Assembly: GCF_034314165.1 (NCBI RefSeq)
Contig: NZ_JAVIWK010000001.1
Coordinates: forward strand, 4,169,001 to 4,233,000
DNA: 64,000 bases
Direction: 5' to 3'
Source: Pseudomonas sp. Bout1
GTDB taxonomy: Bacteria; Pseudomonadota; Gammaproteobacteria; Pseudomonadales; Pseudomonadaceae
Both the position numbers and the translations under genes were made by a program. Under the pieces are notes generated by a model. It was given only the letters and a program-made list of their open reading frames with translations. It had not been told where the DNA came from and did not search any database. The first letter of the stretch is position 1. Each line of letters begins with the position of its first letter. This document shows positions 36,166-44,597 of this stretch, one piece after another.

Positions 36166-37146
36166 ATGAGTACTCATGCATCCAAACCTCCGCTTGATAG
36201 CTGGTTGATCGAGCTGGCCCCCTTCATCACCTCTCCAACCAATCGGGTTTATCCAAATGGACGCCAGCAGATAGAAGTGACCGTGCTGGTTGAATCTCGA
36301 TCCATCCATCCCTTGAAGCCGGAAGAGCGCGCCAGCGTCCGGCTGATGGTGCGTGACCGCCTTGGCAGGTTGTCACCGCTACCTCAGGGCCACGAGGCGA
36401 GTTTGCCGTGGTTTTTCAGCCATACACGCAATGCTTACCTTGAATATCCAGGCACTCAAAAGCGCGAACAGGCAGCTTCGCCTTCTGAGGTGTACACCCC
36501 AAGCTTTTATGTCTCGGCGGGCAAGCTCGAGCCGGGCCAAAGCCTTGAAACGCTGTACGTGGGCATTACACGGTATACGGATGAAGGGCAGTACGAGTAT
36601 GTCACCGACGGTACTACGACCGGTTTCAACGGCTATGTCGAAGTACGCACCGCTGAAATCCCGACTTTTCACGTGCCTGGCAACTACACCTTCGAACGCA
36701 CCTTGACGGCGGGCAATGATGCATCGGACATATTCACCTGGCAGTACGCGCTGGCGGGGGCCAATGTGCAGCAACCCGTGGTGCGGTTCGTGTCCGGCCA
36801 CATGGTGCCAGCAGGCATGATCCAGTGGAGCGACAGGAATCCGTCCGTAACTCAGGCCTCCAACGTCGGCTATGCGCCTCCGGGTGAGTCCACGCTCCAC
36901 TACAATCCTGCGATTAAGCTGGGCACGGTTTTCAAACCGGTACCCCAAGCGAAAAACGCCAAACCGGGTCACCTGACGATTGTGCTGCAGGGCTCCAACA
37001 ACATCCCCTACGACAGTCAGAGCGCAATCAATCACAACGGGCCCTGTGAGGTGAAGGCGATTGATGTATATGGCAACGAACACCAACTCGAGATCCGCTT
37101 TAACAACGCTTCACCTCAGGGCCGCCTTGAATTGGTGCTGGGTTGA
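36166..37146 (+). CDS. Hypothetical protein, second of a paralogous pair
   Basis: 326 residues with a good AAGGAG site and no signal peptide. The N-terminal segment SWLIELAPFITS..VYPNGRQQIEVTVLV matches the pattern S(Y/W)LIE..R(L/V)(F/Y)xNGxQ..V of the preceding gene. Later parts also align loosely (SFYVSAGKLEPGQSLETLYVGI with RRYISYTGIPDGTTIQFAAQVKL). Only 39 bp separate the two, so they are one operon. Probably a beta-rich structural protein; no known family recognised. Confidence 0.72.
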   Translation: MSTHASKPPLDSWLIELAPFITSPTNRVYPNGRQQIEVTVLVESRSIHPLKPEERASVRLMVRDRLGRLSPLPQGHEASLPWFFSHTRNAYLEYPGTQKREQAASPSEVYTPSFYVSAGKLEPGQSLETLYVGITRYTDEGQYEYVTDGTTTGFNGYVEVRTAEIPTFHVPGNYTFERTLTAGNDASDIFTWQYALAGANVQQPVVRFVSGHMVPAGMIQWSDRNPSVTQASNVGYAPPGESTLHYNPAIKLGTVFKPVPQAKNAKPGHLTIVLQGSNNIPYDSQSAINHNGPCEVKAIDVYGNEHQLEIRFNNASPQGRLELVLG

Positions 37147-37157
37147 CGCTCTGCTGA

Positions 37158-37199
37158 CGGGGAAGCACTGAGTCAACGTTGACGCTCAGCGCTTCTCCC
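37158..37199 (+). terminator. Long hairpin after the paralogue pair
   Basis: Imperfect inverted repeat centred on the palindrome GTCAACGTTGAC, flanked by GGGAAGC.CTGAG and CTCAGCGCTTCTCCC. There is no U tract, so termination is probable but not certain. Confidence 0.5.
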
Positions 37200-37319
37200 G
37201 ATGTTGAAAGGCCGCGAACGGCACACCCGATTAAGCCCTAAGCTAAGACCGAAAAATTATTTATCGAATAGTTTTTAGAACAATAAGCTGACCTTAATTC
37301 ATTGAGAGTCGAGCACGCC

Positions 37320-38273
37320 ATGCCCCTGTTTCCGCTCCATCGCCTTTTCATCGTAGGCCTCGCCACACTGGGCCTCTGCACGACCCTGAACACTCAAGCC
37401 CAGGAAACCGTACGCATCGGCTACCAGAAATCCTCGACCCTGATCACCTTGCTGAAAACCCAGGGCACCCTGGAAAAAGCCCTCAAGGCCGACGGCATTG
37501 ACGTCACCTGGCACGAGTTCCCCAGTGGCCTGCCGCTGCTGGAAGCGCTGAACGTCGGCAACGTCGATATCAGCGCCGATGTGGCTGACACCGTGCCGAT
37601 CTTCGCCCAGGCCGCCCAGGCCAAACTCACTTACTTCGCTCAGGAGGCGCCGTCGCCGCAAGCGCAGGCGATCGTGGTGCGCAAGGACTCGCCGATCCAG
37701 CAACTGGCGGATTTGAAAGGCAAGAAAATCGCCGTGACCAAGGCTGCCGGCACTCACTACCTGCTGATCGCCGCCCTGAACAAGGCGGGCCTGGCGTTCT
37801 CGGATATCGAGCCGGCGTACCTGACGCCTGCCGATGGTCGCGCGGCTTTCGAAAACAACAAGGTTGATGCCTGGGTCACCTGGGAACCCTTCCTCACCAG
37901 CGTGCAGCGTCAACTGCCCACTCGAACCCTGGCGGACGGTACCGGGCTTGCCAGTTACAAGCGTTATTACCTGACGGGTACGCCTTATGCCAAGGCGCAT
38001 CCCGAGGTGTTGAACGTGGTTTACGAACAATTGCACCAGGCTGGTGAGTGGGTGAAGAGCCATCCGCGTGATGCCGCGAAAGTGCTGGGGCCGTTGTGGG
38101 GCAACCTGGATGTGGACACTGTCGAGGCTGCCAATGCTCATCGCAGTTATGAGGTGCAGCCGGTGGCGCTGGATCAGTTGGGAGAGCAGCAGAAGATTGC
38201 AGATGCGTTCTTCAAGGCGGGGTTGTTGCCCAAGGCGGTGGATGCGCGGGATGTGCAGGTGTGGAAGCCTTGA
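37320..38273 (+). CDS. Aliphatic-sulfonate-type ABC transporter substrate-binding protein
   Basis: About 317 residues from the ATG at 37320; a TTG at 37302 is an alternative. Signal peptide (LHRLFIVGLATLGLCTTLNTQAQ) followed by the SsuA pattern: VRIGYQKSSTLITLLKTQGTLEKAL, WHEFPSGLPLLEALNVGNVDI, VVRKDSPIQQLADLKGKKIAV and VDAWVTWEPF. It stands alone, with no permease or ATPase gene, and ends in front of the composite palindrome. It resembles the binding protein at 12.7 kb in arrangement, and the two may feed one transporter encoded elsewhere. Confidence 0.88.
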   Translation: MPLFPLHRLFIVGLATLGLCTTLNTQAQETVRIGYQKSSTLITLLKTQGTLEKALKADGIDVTWHEFPSGLPLLEALNVGNVDISADVADTVPIFAQAAQAKLTYFAQEAPSPQAQAIVVRKDSPIQQLADLKGKKIAVTKAAGTHYLLIAALNKAGLAFSDIEPAYLTPADGRAAFENNKVDAWVTWEPFLTSVQRQLPTRTLADGTGLASYKRYYLTGTPYAKAHPEVLNVVYEQLHQAGEWVKSHPRDAAKVLGPLWGNLDVDTVEAANAHRSYEVQPVALDQLGEQQKIADAFFKAGLLPKAVDARDVQVWKP

Positions 38274-38297
38274 TGGTTCACGCTGTGGTTGGGGTGG

Positions 38298-39090
38298 GTG
38301 TATATCCGTTATTTGCGTAACGGCCGCTTATGGTTCCGCTCTTACAGCGGGTCACTTTTGAAAAGCGCAAAAGTAACCAAAACGCTCTGCCCCGCCTGTC
38401 GGCGCCTCGCTGTGGCTCGGCGTTCCCTCACTCCGGAATTGCTCCGCGGGCCGCCGCGACGGCCCGTCCCTGGCCCGTCGCGGCTAAACCGGCGTCCTGC
38501 CGGTTTACCCGCTCCTCAATCCCTGCGTTCGGCCTCGGGCTGAAGGGGGCAGTCAGATCAAAAGCAAGATCAAGTGCACGGCGGCCTGAGAGCCGACCTG
38601 AGTGTTAGAAGCCAGATCAAAAGCCAGAGCGAAAGCAGAGCTGCTTTTCTGTAGGAGCTGGCTTGCCTGCGATGCAGGCGACCCGGTCTTTCAGATACAC
38701 AGAGGCGATGCCATCGCAGGCAAGCCAGCTCCCACATTGGAACCGTGTCCGCTGTTGATTTGCTGTTGCTTTTAACACTCAAGCCGGCCTGTAGGCCGCT
38801 GTGTTCTTGATCTGCTTGTGATCTTGATCTTAGGCGCCCCGTCAACCACGCTGGCCGAACGCAGGTAGTACGGAGCGGGTAAACCGGCAGGACGCCGGTT
38901 TAGCCGCGACGGGGCAGGGACGCCCCGTCGCGGCGGCCCGCGCAGTACTACCGGAGTTGAGGGCACACCGAGCCCAAGCGAGGTGCCGAGTGGTGGGGCA
39001 AGAGCGTTTTGCTTACTTTTGCGCTGTTCAAAAGTGAGCCGCTGTAAGAGCGGAACCCATTTCAGCAACACCCCAAATAATGGATATACC
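38298..39090. repeat. Composite palindromic element, copy B
   Basis: The same architecture as 7598-8364: left arm starting TATATCCGTTATTTGCG, central REPIN, right arm inverted and ending TGGATATACC. The left arms of copies A and B are nearly identical over more than 200 bp; the right arms differ more. Again it sits between convergent genes. No gene is seen inside. Confidence 0.85.
38649..38738. repeat. REPIN inside composite palindrome copy B
   Basis: GTAGGAGCTGGCTTGCCTGC..and the inverted GCAGGCAAGCCAGCTCCCAC with a variable loop; first REP family. Confidence 0.85.
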
Positions 39091-39128
39091 CCCCCAACTC
39101 AACCCAAAAAATTGATCTATCGCGCGCC

Positions 39129-40109
39129 TCAGCCTTTACGCGTCGCATCATCCAACGCCAGGATGGTATGCGCATTGGTCACCGTTGTAGCCAGGGTATT
39201 AATCACCCCCGACCGCAACGCCCCCAACGTCGCCGCCGCCTTGGTGTTTTCACTGGCAATCGCCACCACATCCGGAATCCGGAACAGCTCCTGCACCGTC
39301 AACCCGATCACCCGCCCCTGGATGGCGTTGACCGCCGGCTGCCCGTGGATGTCGATAAAGTCATACCCCATCATGTCCCCCACAGTCCCGGACAAACGTG
39401 CCTGGGCGATTTCCTGCGGTGAAAACCAACCCATGCGCACCATGTTGCTGTTTTCACTCATGTCACCGATGCCGATCAATGCCATGTCGGCACGGCGGGC
39501 GCGGTCGAGTGTGGAACGCACGGTGTCATTGCTGATCAACACCCCGCGCAATTCCGGATTGGCCACCAGCGCCGGGGCGTACAAGCTTTCACTCTCGCCC
39601 CCAAAGCGCAGGGCCAGCCGCCGGCAGATGTGGTCGGGGTTCATGTATTCACCGGCCTTGAGCGAACCGCCAATGGCGCACACAAACGTGCAGTTGCGGG
39701 TCACCGGCAAGAACACGTTGTCGGCCACCGCGCCAACATTACGCCCCATGCCGACCGCGACGATCATGCCGTCGCTGAGGGTTTTGTTCAGGTAGTTGGC
39801 CACCAGGCTGGCAACGGCCGAACGCTGGGTGTCGGGGTCGCTGTGGTCAACCGCGATCAAGGCGCGGTCCAGTTGGAAGCGCTCCACCAGCGCCTGTTCC
39901 AACTCGTTGTTCATCGCCGGGTGCTGCAACACCCGCACCTCGACGATGCCTTCGTCCCGTGCGCGTTTGAGCAGGCGGCTGACTTTTGCCCGGGACAGGT
40001 CGAAGCGCTTGGCGATGGCTTCCTGAGTGACGTTCTCAAGGTAATAGAGCATCGCCACTTCGGTCATCAGGTCGATGTCGCTGGCGATGCGCTGGGTACT
40101 GTCACTCAT
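39129..40109 (-). CDS. SorC/DeoR-type sugar-binding transcriptional regulator
   Basis: 326 residues from the ATG at 40109. The N-terminal HTH (YYLENVTQEAIAKRFDLSRAKVSRLLKRARDEGIVEVRV) is followed by a sugar-phosphate-binding domain of the SorC type (VAVGMGRNVGAVAD, ALIGIGDMSENSNMVRMGW, DIHGQPAV). It lies just downstream of the RpiB-type isomerase gene on the same strand and is divergent from the transporter operon, so it probably represses or activates the whole catabolic locus in response to a phosphorylated intermediate. The palindrome at 40672 is its candidate operator. Confidence 0.9.
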   Translation of the reverse strand: MSDSTQRIASDIDLMTEVAMLYYLENVTQEAIAKRFDLSRAKVSRLLKRARDEGIVEVRVLQHPAMNNELEQALVERFQLDRALIAVDHSDPDTQRSAVASLVANYLNKTLSDGMIVAVGMGRNVGAVADNVFLPVTRNCTFVCAIGGSLKAGEYMNPDHICRRLALRFGGESESLYAPALVANPELRGVLISNDTVRSTLDRARRADMALIGIGDMSENSNMVRMGWFSPQEIAQARLSGTVGDMMGYDFIDIHGQPAVNAIQGRVIGLTVQELFRIPDVVAIASENTKAAATLGALRSGVINTLATTVTNAHTILALDDATRKG

Positions 40110-40172
40110 GGGCACGGGCTTCCGTTTCGGTGTCAAAGGCGCATTCTCCCGACTCTTGCCCCGTTCCGTCCA

Positions 40173-40634
40173 CTACTGATGCCCGTCACGCTCGATCGCG
40201 TTGATGCGGTCGACCTTGGCCCCGGAGCGCGCGGCTTCGAACTCCGACTCCAGGAAGGATTTGACGACGCTCTTGGCCAGCTCCGCGCCGATCACCCGTG
40301 CACCAATGGACAGGATCTGCGCATCGTTGCTCTTGCGCGCCCGCTCCGCCGAATAGGTGTCGTGGGCCTGGGCCGCGCGAATCCCCAGGACTTTATTGGC
40401 CGAGATGGCCATGCCGATGCCGGTGCCGCACACCAGCACGCCCAGCCGTTGCTGGCCGGCATTGATCGCCGTGGCCACGGCCAGGGCGATGTCGGGGTAC
40501 AGCACCGGCGCCGTGGAATGGGTGCCGAAGTCGGTCACCGGGTAACCCAGCGCCTCAATGTGGCGCTTCAACAGTTCTTTGAGCTCATAACCCGCTTCAT
40601 CGCATCCGATAGCCACCGGGAAAGGTGTGTTCAT
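40173..40634 (-). CDS. RpiB/LacAB-type sugar-phosphate isomerase
   Basis: 153 residues. The fold begins VAIGCDEAGYELKELLKRH, and the active-site cysteine is in VLVCGTGIGMAISANKV (Cys69). Then come HDTYSAERARKSNDAQILSIGARVIG and a helical tail. The usual Asp-His pair of ribose-5-phosphate isomerase B is Asp-Glu here. Together with the DhaK/DhaL and polyol dehydrogenase genes this points to a tetrulose-phosphate isomerase (as in erythritol/threitol pathways) rather than ribose-5-phosphate isomerase. Probably co-transcribed with the regulator downstream. Confidence 0.85.
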   Translation of the reverse strand: MNTPFPVAIGCDEAGYELKELLKRHIEALGYPVTDFGTHSTAPVLYPDIALAVATAINAGQQRLGVLVCGTGIGMAISANKVLGIRAAQAHDTYSAERARKSNDAQILSIGARVIGAELAKSVVKSFLESEFEAARSGAKVDRINAIERDGHQ

Positions 40635-40671
40635 GGCGTTTGGCTCCGCTGCCGTTTTGGGTACTGGAGAA

Positions 40672-40685
40672 TGATCATATGATCA
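40672..40685. promoter_or_regulatory. Perfect palindrome, candidate SorC operator
   Basis: TGATCATATGATCA, a perfect 14-base palindrome 37 bp upstream of the isomerase start, in the divergent region between the isomerase and transporter operons. A weaker relative, TGATACACATATGCTCA, is near 40848 on the transporter side. Confidence 0.5.
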
Positions 40686-40918
40686 CTCTATGAAATTTCG
40701 CTCAGTCATTTCTCGGATATTCCTGACGCCCTGTCAAGCAGGATTTAGCTGACCTCACAGTCAAAGCCCTCTAAACCGGCGCACTTTGCGCAAATTCACC
40801 CATTTACAACTTTTAAGTGAAAGAGATTGACTGATCAGAATTTCATTTGATACACATATGCTCACAGTGAAACATGACTGTGCGACCTAATAAGAATTCA
40901 CAGCACGAGGACACGCCG

Positions 40919-42406
40919 ATGGCCACGCCATTACTGCTCCAGGCTGAACACGTCGCCAAGGCTTACGCCGGGATCCCTGCCCTGCGTGAGGGGCGCCTCT
41001 CTCTGCGGGCCGGCAGCGTTCACGCCCTGTGCGGCGGCAATGGCGCAGGCAAATCGACTTTCCTGAGCATCCTGATGGGCATCACCCAGCGCGATGCCGG
41101 AACCATCCTGCTCAACGGCTCACCGGTTCAGTTCAACCGCCCGAGTGAAGCACTGGCTGCGGGGATCGCGATGATCACCCAGGAGCTGGAGCCGATCCCT
41201 TACATGACCGTCGCCGAAAACATCTGGCTGGGCCGCGAACCACGCCGCGCCGGCTGCATCGTCGACAGCAAGGAACTCAATCGGCGCACTCGCGAATTGC
41301 TGGAAGGCCTGGAGTTCGACGTCGACGCCACCCGCCCCATGCACCGCCTGAGCGTGGCGCAGATCCAGTTGGTGGAGATCGCCAAGGCGTTCAGCCACGA
41401 CTGCCAGGTGATGATCATGGACGAACCGACTTCGGCCATCGGCGAGCGCGAGGCCGAAACCCTGTTCAAGGCGATCCGCCGCCTCACCGCCCGTGGCGCC
41501 GGCATCGTCTATGTGTCGCACCGCCTCAGCGAACTGGCGCAAATCGCCGACGACTACAGCATCTTTCGCGACGGCGCCTTTGTGGAGACCGGGCGCATGG
41601 CCGATATTGACCGCGCCCACTTGGTGCGCGGCATCGTCGGCCAGGAACTCATCCGCATCGACCACAAGGTGGGCCGCGAATGCGCCGCCGAATGCTGCCT
41701 GGACGTCGACAGCCTGAGCCGCGCCGGCGAGTTCCAGGACATCAGCCTGCAGCTGCGCCAGGGCGAGATTCTCGGCATCTACGGGCTGATGGGCTCGGGC
41801 CGCAGTGAATTCCTCAACTGCATCTACGGCCTGACCACTCCAGACTCCGGCAGCGTGACCCTGCAAGGCAAACCGATGCCCATCGGCCTGCCCAAGGCGA
41901 CGATCCAGGCCGGCGTGTCGCTGGTCACCGAAGACCGCAAGGACAGCGGCCTGGTACTCAGCGCCAGCATCCTCTCGAACATCGCGTTGTCGGCATACAA
42001 GCAGTTGTCGAGCTGGTCGCTGATTAATGCCCGCAAGGAAAACCAGCTGGCCCAAGACATGGTCAAGCGCCTGCAGATCAAGACCACGTCCCTGGACCTG
42101 CCGGTGGAGTCCATGAGCGGCGGCAACCAGCAAAAAGTAGTGCTCGCCAAATGCCTGTCGACCCAGCCGATCTGCCTGCTGTGCGATGAACCGACCCGGG
42201 GCATCGACGAAGGCGCCAAGCAGGAGATCTATCACCTGCTGGACCAGTTCGTGCGCGCCGGTGGCGCGGCGATTGTGGTGTCGTCCGAAGCCCCCGAACT
42301 GCTGCACCTGAGTGACCGTATTGCCGTGTTCAAAGGCGGAAGGCTGGTAACCATCAGCAGCGATACCGCCCTTTCCCAGGAAGCCTTGTTGAGTCTTGCC
42401 TCATGA
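40919..42406 (+). CDS. Sugar ABC transporter ATP-binding protein (RbsA-like, two ATPase domains)
   Basis: 495 residues from the ATG at 40919 with GAGGA upstream; a start at 40874 is less likely. The first ATPase has GGNGAGKSTF and the Walker B segment VMIMDEPTSAI. The second has a modified Walker A (GLMGSGRSEF), signature SGGNQQKVVLAK and Walker B LLCDEPTRGID. This is the standard fused CUT2 arrangement. It energises the permease encoded by the overlapping next gene (ATGA) with the binding protein that follows. Confidence 0.93.
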   Translation: MATPLLLQAEHVAKAYAGIPALREGRLSLRAGSVHALCGGNGAGKSTFLSILMGITQRDAGTILLNGSPVQFNRPSEALAAGIAMITQELEPIPYMTVAENIWLGREPRRAGCIVDSKELNRRTRELLEGLEFDVDATRPMHRLSVAQIQLVEIAKAFSHDCQVMIMDEPTSAIGEREAETLFKAIRRLTARGAGIVYVSHRLSELAQIADDYSIFRDGAFVETGRMADIDRAHLVRGIVGQELIRIDHKVGRECAAECCLDVDSLSRAGEFQDISLQLRQGEILGIYGLMGSGRSEFLNCIYGLTTPDSGSVTLQGKPMPIGLPKATIQAGVSLVTEDRKDSGLVLSASILSNIALSAYKQLSSWSLINARKENQLAQDMVKRLQIKTTSLDLPVESMSGGNQQKVVLAKCLSTQPICLLCDEPTRGIDEGAKQEIYHLLDQFVRAGGAAIVVSSEAPELLHLSDRIAVFKGGRLVTISSDTALSQEALLSLAS

Positions 42407-43380
42407 ATGCCAAAACCATTGCCGCCCCGATCACGACCGCACCGCGCAGCCGCCTGCGTCTTTCCCTCGACCGCTTCGGCCTGCCGCTGGTGTTTATCCT
42501 GCTGTGCCTCGTGATGGCCTTCGCCAGCGAATACTTCATGACCTGGCGCAACTGGATGGACATCCTGCGCCAGACCTCGATCAACGGAATTCTCGCAGTC
42601 GGCATGACCTACGTGATCCTGACCAAGGGCATCGACCTGTCGGTGGGCTCGATCCTGGCCTTTGCCGGATTGTGCAGCGCCATGGTCGCGACCCAGGGCT
42701 ATGGCGTGCTGGCGGCGGTCAGTGCCGGGATGTTCGCGGGCGCGATGCTCGGGGTGGTGAATGGGTTCATGGTTGCCAATCTGTCGATCCCGCCGTTTGT
42801 GGCGACCCTGGGCATGTTGAGCATCGCCCGGGGCATGACCTTCATCCTCAACGACGGCAGCCCGATCACCGACTTGCCCGACGCTTATCTGGCGCTGGGC
42901 ATCGGCAAGATCGGCCCGATTGGCGTGCCGATCGTGATCTTCGCCGTGGTCGCGCTGATCTTCTGGATGGTGCTGCGCTACACCACTTACGGGCGTTATG
43001 TGTACGCGGTGGGCGGCAACGAGAAGAGTGCGCGCACCTCCGGGATCGGCGTGCGCAAGGTGATGTTTTCGGTGTACGTGGTCTCGGGGCTGCTCGCCGG
43101 GTTGGCCGGTGTGGTGCTGTCGGCGCGCACCACCTCCGCCCTGCCCCAGGCCGGCACTTCTTATGAGCTGGATGCGATTGCCGCCGTGGTCATCGGTGGC
43201 ACCAGCCTGTCGGGCGGCACCGGCACGATTGTCGGCACGCTGTTTGGGGCACTGCTGATCGGCGTGATCAACAACGGCCTGAACCTGCTCGGCGTTTCCT
43301 CGTATTACCAGCAGGTCGCCAAGGGCCTGATCATCGTGTTCGCAGTACTGATTGATGTGTGGCGCAAGAAAAAACGCTAG
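42403..43380 (+). CDS. Sugar ABC transporter permease (RbsC-like)
   Basis: 325 residues with about ten membrane spans and the CUT2 permease signatures GMTYVILTKGIDLSVGSILAFAG and YAVGGNEKSARTSGI, then ELDAIAAVVIGGTSLSGGTG and a C-terminal NNGLNLLGVSSYYQQVAKG. Overlaps the ATPase gene by four bases. Forms the inner-membrane channel for the polyol or sugar taken up by this locus. Confidence 0.93.
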   Translation: MNAKTIAAPITTAPRSRLRLSLDRFGLPLVFILLCLVMAFASEYFMTWRNWMDILRQTSINGILAVGMTYVILTKGIDLSVGSILAFAGLCSAMVATQGYGVLAAVSAGMFAGAMLGVVNGFMVANLSIPPFVATLGMLSIARGMTFILNDGSPITDLPDAYLALGIGKIGPIGVPIVIFAVVALIFWMVLRYTTYGRYVYAVGGNEKSARTSGIGVRKVMFSVYVVSGLLAGLAGVVLSARTTSALPQAGTSYELDAIAAVVIGGTSLSGGTGTIVGTLFGALLIGVINNGLNLLGVSSYYQQVAKGLIIVFAVLIDVWRKKKR

Positions 43381-43437
43381 TCGCTTTTCCTCGAAAACCG
43401 AACTGAACGACCTACAACAATAAGCGGAGTTCTCATC

Positions 43438-44445
43438 ATGAAAGTTGGTATTTCCCTGGCCGCCGTCGCGGCACTCTCCCTGCTCGCCAGCAGCATTGCC
43501 CTGGCCGCCGATGGCAAGACCTACAAGATCGGCGCCGCCGTGTACGGGCTCAAGGGCCAGTTCATGCAGAACTGGGTGCGCGAACTCAAGGAGCACCCGG
43601 CCGTCAAGGACGGCACCGTGCAGTTGACCGTATTCGACGGCAACTACGATGCCCTGACCCAGAACAACCAGATTGAAAACATGGTGACCCAGCACTACGA
43701 CGCGATCCTGTTTGTGCCGATCGACACCAAGGCCGGCGTGGGCACCGTGAAAGCCGCCATGAGCAACGACGTAGTGGTGATCGCTTCCAACACCAAAGTG
43801 GCAGACGCCAACGTGCCGTATGTGGGCAACGATGACGTGGAAGGTGGCCGCCTCCAGGCGCAGGCCATGGTCGACAAGCTCAACGGCCGTGGCAACGTGG
43901 TGATCATCCAGGGCCCGATTGGCCAGTCGGCCCAGATCGACCGGGAAAAGGGTGAGATGGAAGTGCTGGGCAAACACCCGGACATCAAGATCATCGAGAA
44001 GAAAACCGCCAACTGGGACCGTGCCCAGGCCCTGGCCCTGACAGAAGACTGGCTGAACGCCCACCCCAAGGGCATCAACGGGGTAATCGCGCAGAACGAT
44101 GACATGGCCCTCGGCGCGGTGCAGGCGTTGAAGTCCCACGGGCTGACATCCAAGGACGTACCGGTGACGTCCATCGACGGCATGCCGGACGCGATCCAGG
44201 CCGCGAAGAAAGATGAGGTGACCACCTTCCTGCAAGACGCCCAGGCGCAATCCCAAGGCGCGCTGGATGTAGCGTTGCGGGCGTTGGCCGGCAAGGATTA
44301 CAAGCCGCAGTCGGTGATCTGGGAACGCTATGGCAAGGACGTGAAATGGGGTGACGGCACCGCCAAGAACTACATCCTGCCATGGGTGCCGGTGACCAAT
44401 GCGAATGCGGATGCGCTGTATCAGCAGGTGAGCGGTACGAAGTAA
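43438..44445 (+). CDS. Sugar ABC transporter substrate-binding protein (RbsB-like)
   Basis: 335 residues with a signal peptide (ISLAAVAALSLLASSIALAAD) and a Peripla_BP_4-type two-lobe fold: YKIGAAVYGLKGQFMQNWVREL, FDGNYDALTQNNQIENMVTQ, YDAILFVPIDTKAG, IQGPIGQSAQIDREKG and INGVIAQNDDMALGAVQAL. It would be the periplasmic receptor for the transported sugar or polyol. A REPIN separates it from the dehydrogenase genes that follow. Confidence 0.93.
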   Translation: MKVGISLAAVAALSLLASSIALAADGKTYKIGAAVYGLKGQFMQNWVRELKEHPAVKDGTVQLTVFDGNYDALTQNNQIENMVTQHYDAILFVPIDTKAGVGTVKAAMSNDVVVIASNTKVADANVPYVGNDDVEGGRLQAQAMVDKLNGRGNVVIIQGPIGQSAQIDREKGEMEVLGKHPDIKIIEKKTANWDRAQALALTEDWLNAHPKGINGVIAQNDDMALGAVQALKSHGLTSKDVPVTSIDGMPDAIQAAKKDEVTTFLQDAQAQSQGALDVALRALAGKDYKPQSVIWERYGKDVKWGDGTAKNYILPWVPVTNANADALYQQVSGTK

Positions 44446-44456
44446 AAACACGATCA

Positions 44457-44545
44457 ATGTGGGCGCTGGCTTGCCTGCGATGCAGACGACTCGGTGTATC
44501 AGGAGTACCGAGGTGATGCCATCGCAGGCAAGCCAGCGCCCACAT
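44457..44545. repeat. REPIN between transporter and dehydrogenase genes
   Basis: ATGTGGGCGCTGGCTTGCC.. with the inverted ..AAGCCAGCGCCCACAT and a variable loop. It lies inside the catabolic gene set, where its hairpin could stabilise the upstream transporter message. Confidence 0.85.
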
Positions 44546-44597
44546 TTGACCGGGCTCCACCTTTAGATCTCGATTGTCAGCAAGAGGAGTCATGTTC

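Noticed and set aside
42232..44457. Long minus-strand open frame of 741 codons
   Set aside because: It is antisense to the transporter genes, whose protein families are certain. Long antisense frames are common in GC-rich DNA. The encoded sequence is rich in His, Arg and Gly, with no recognisable domain.
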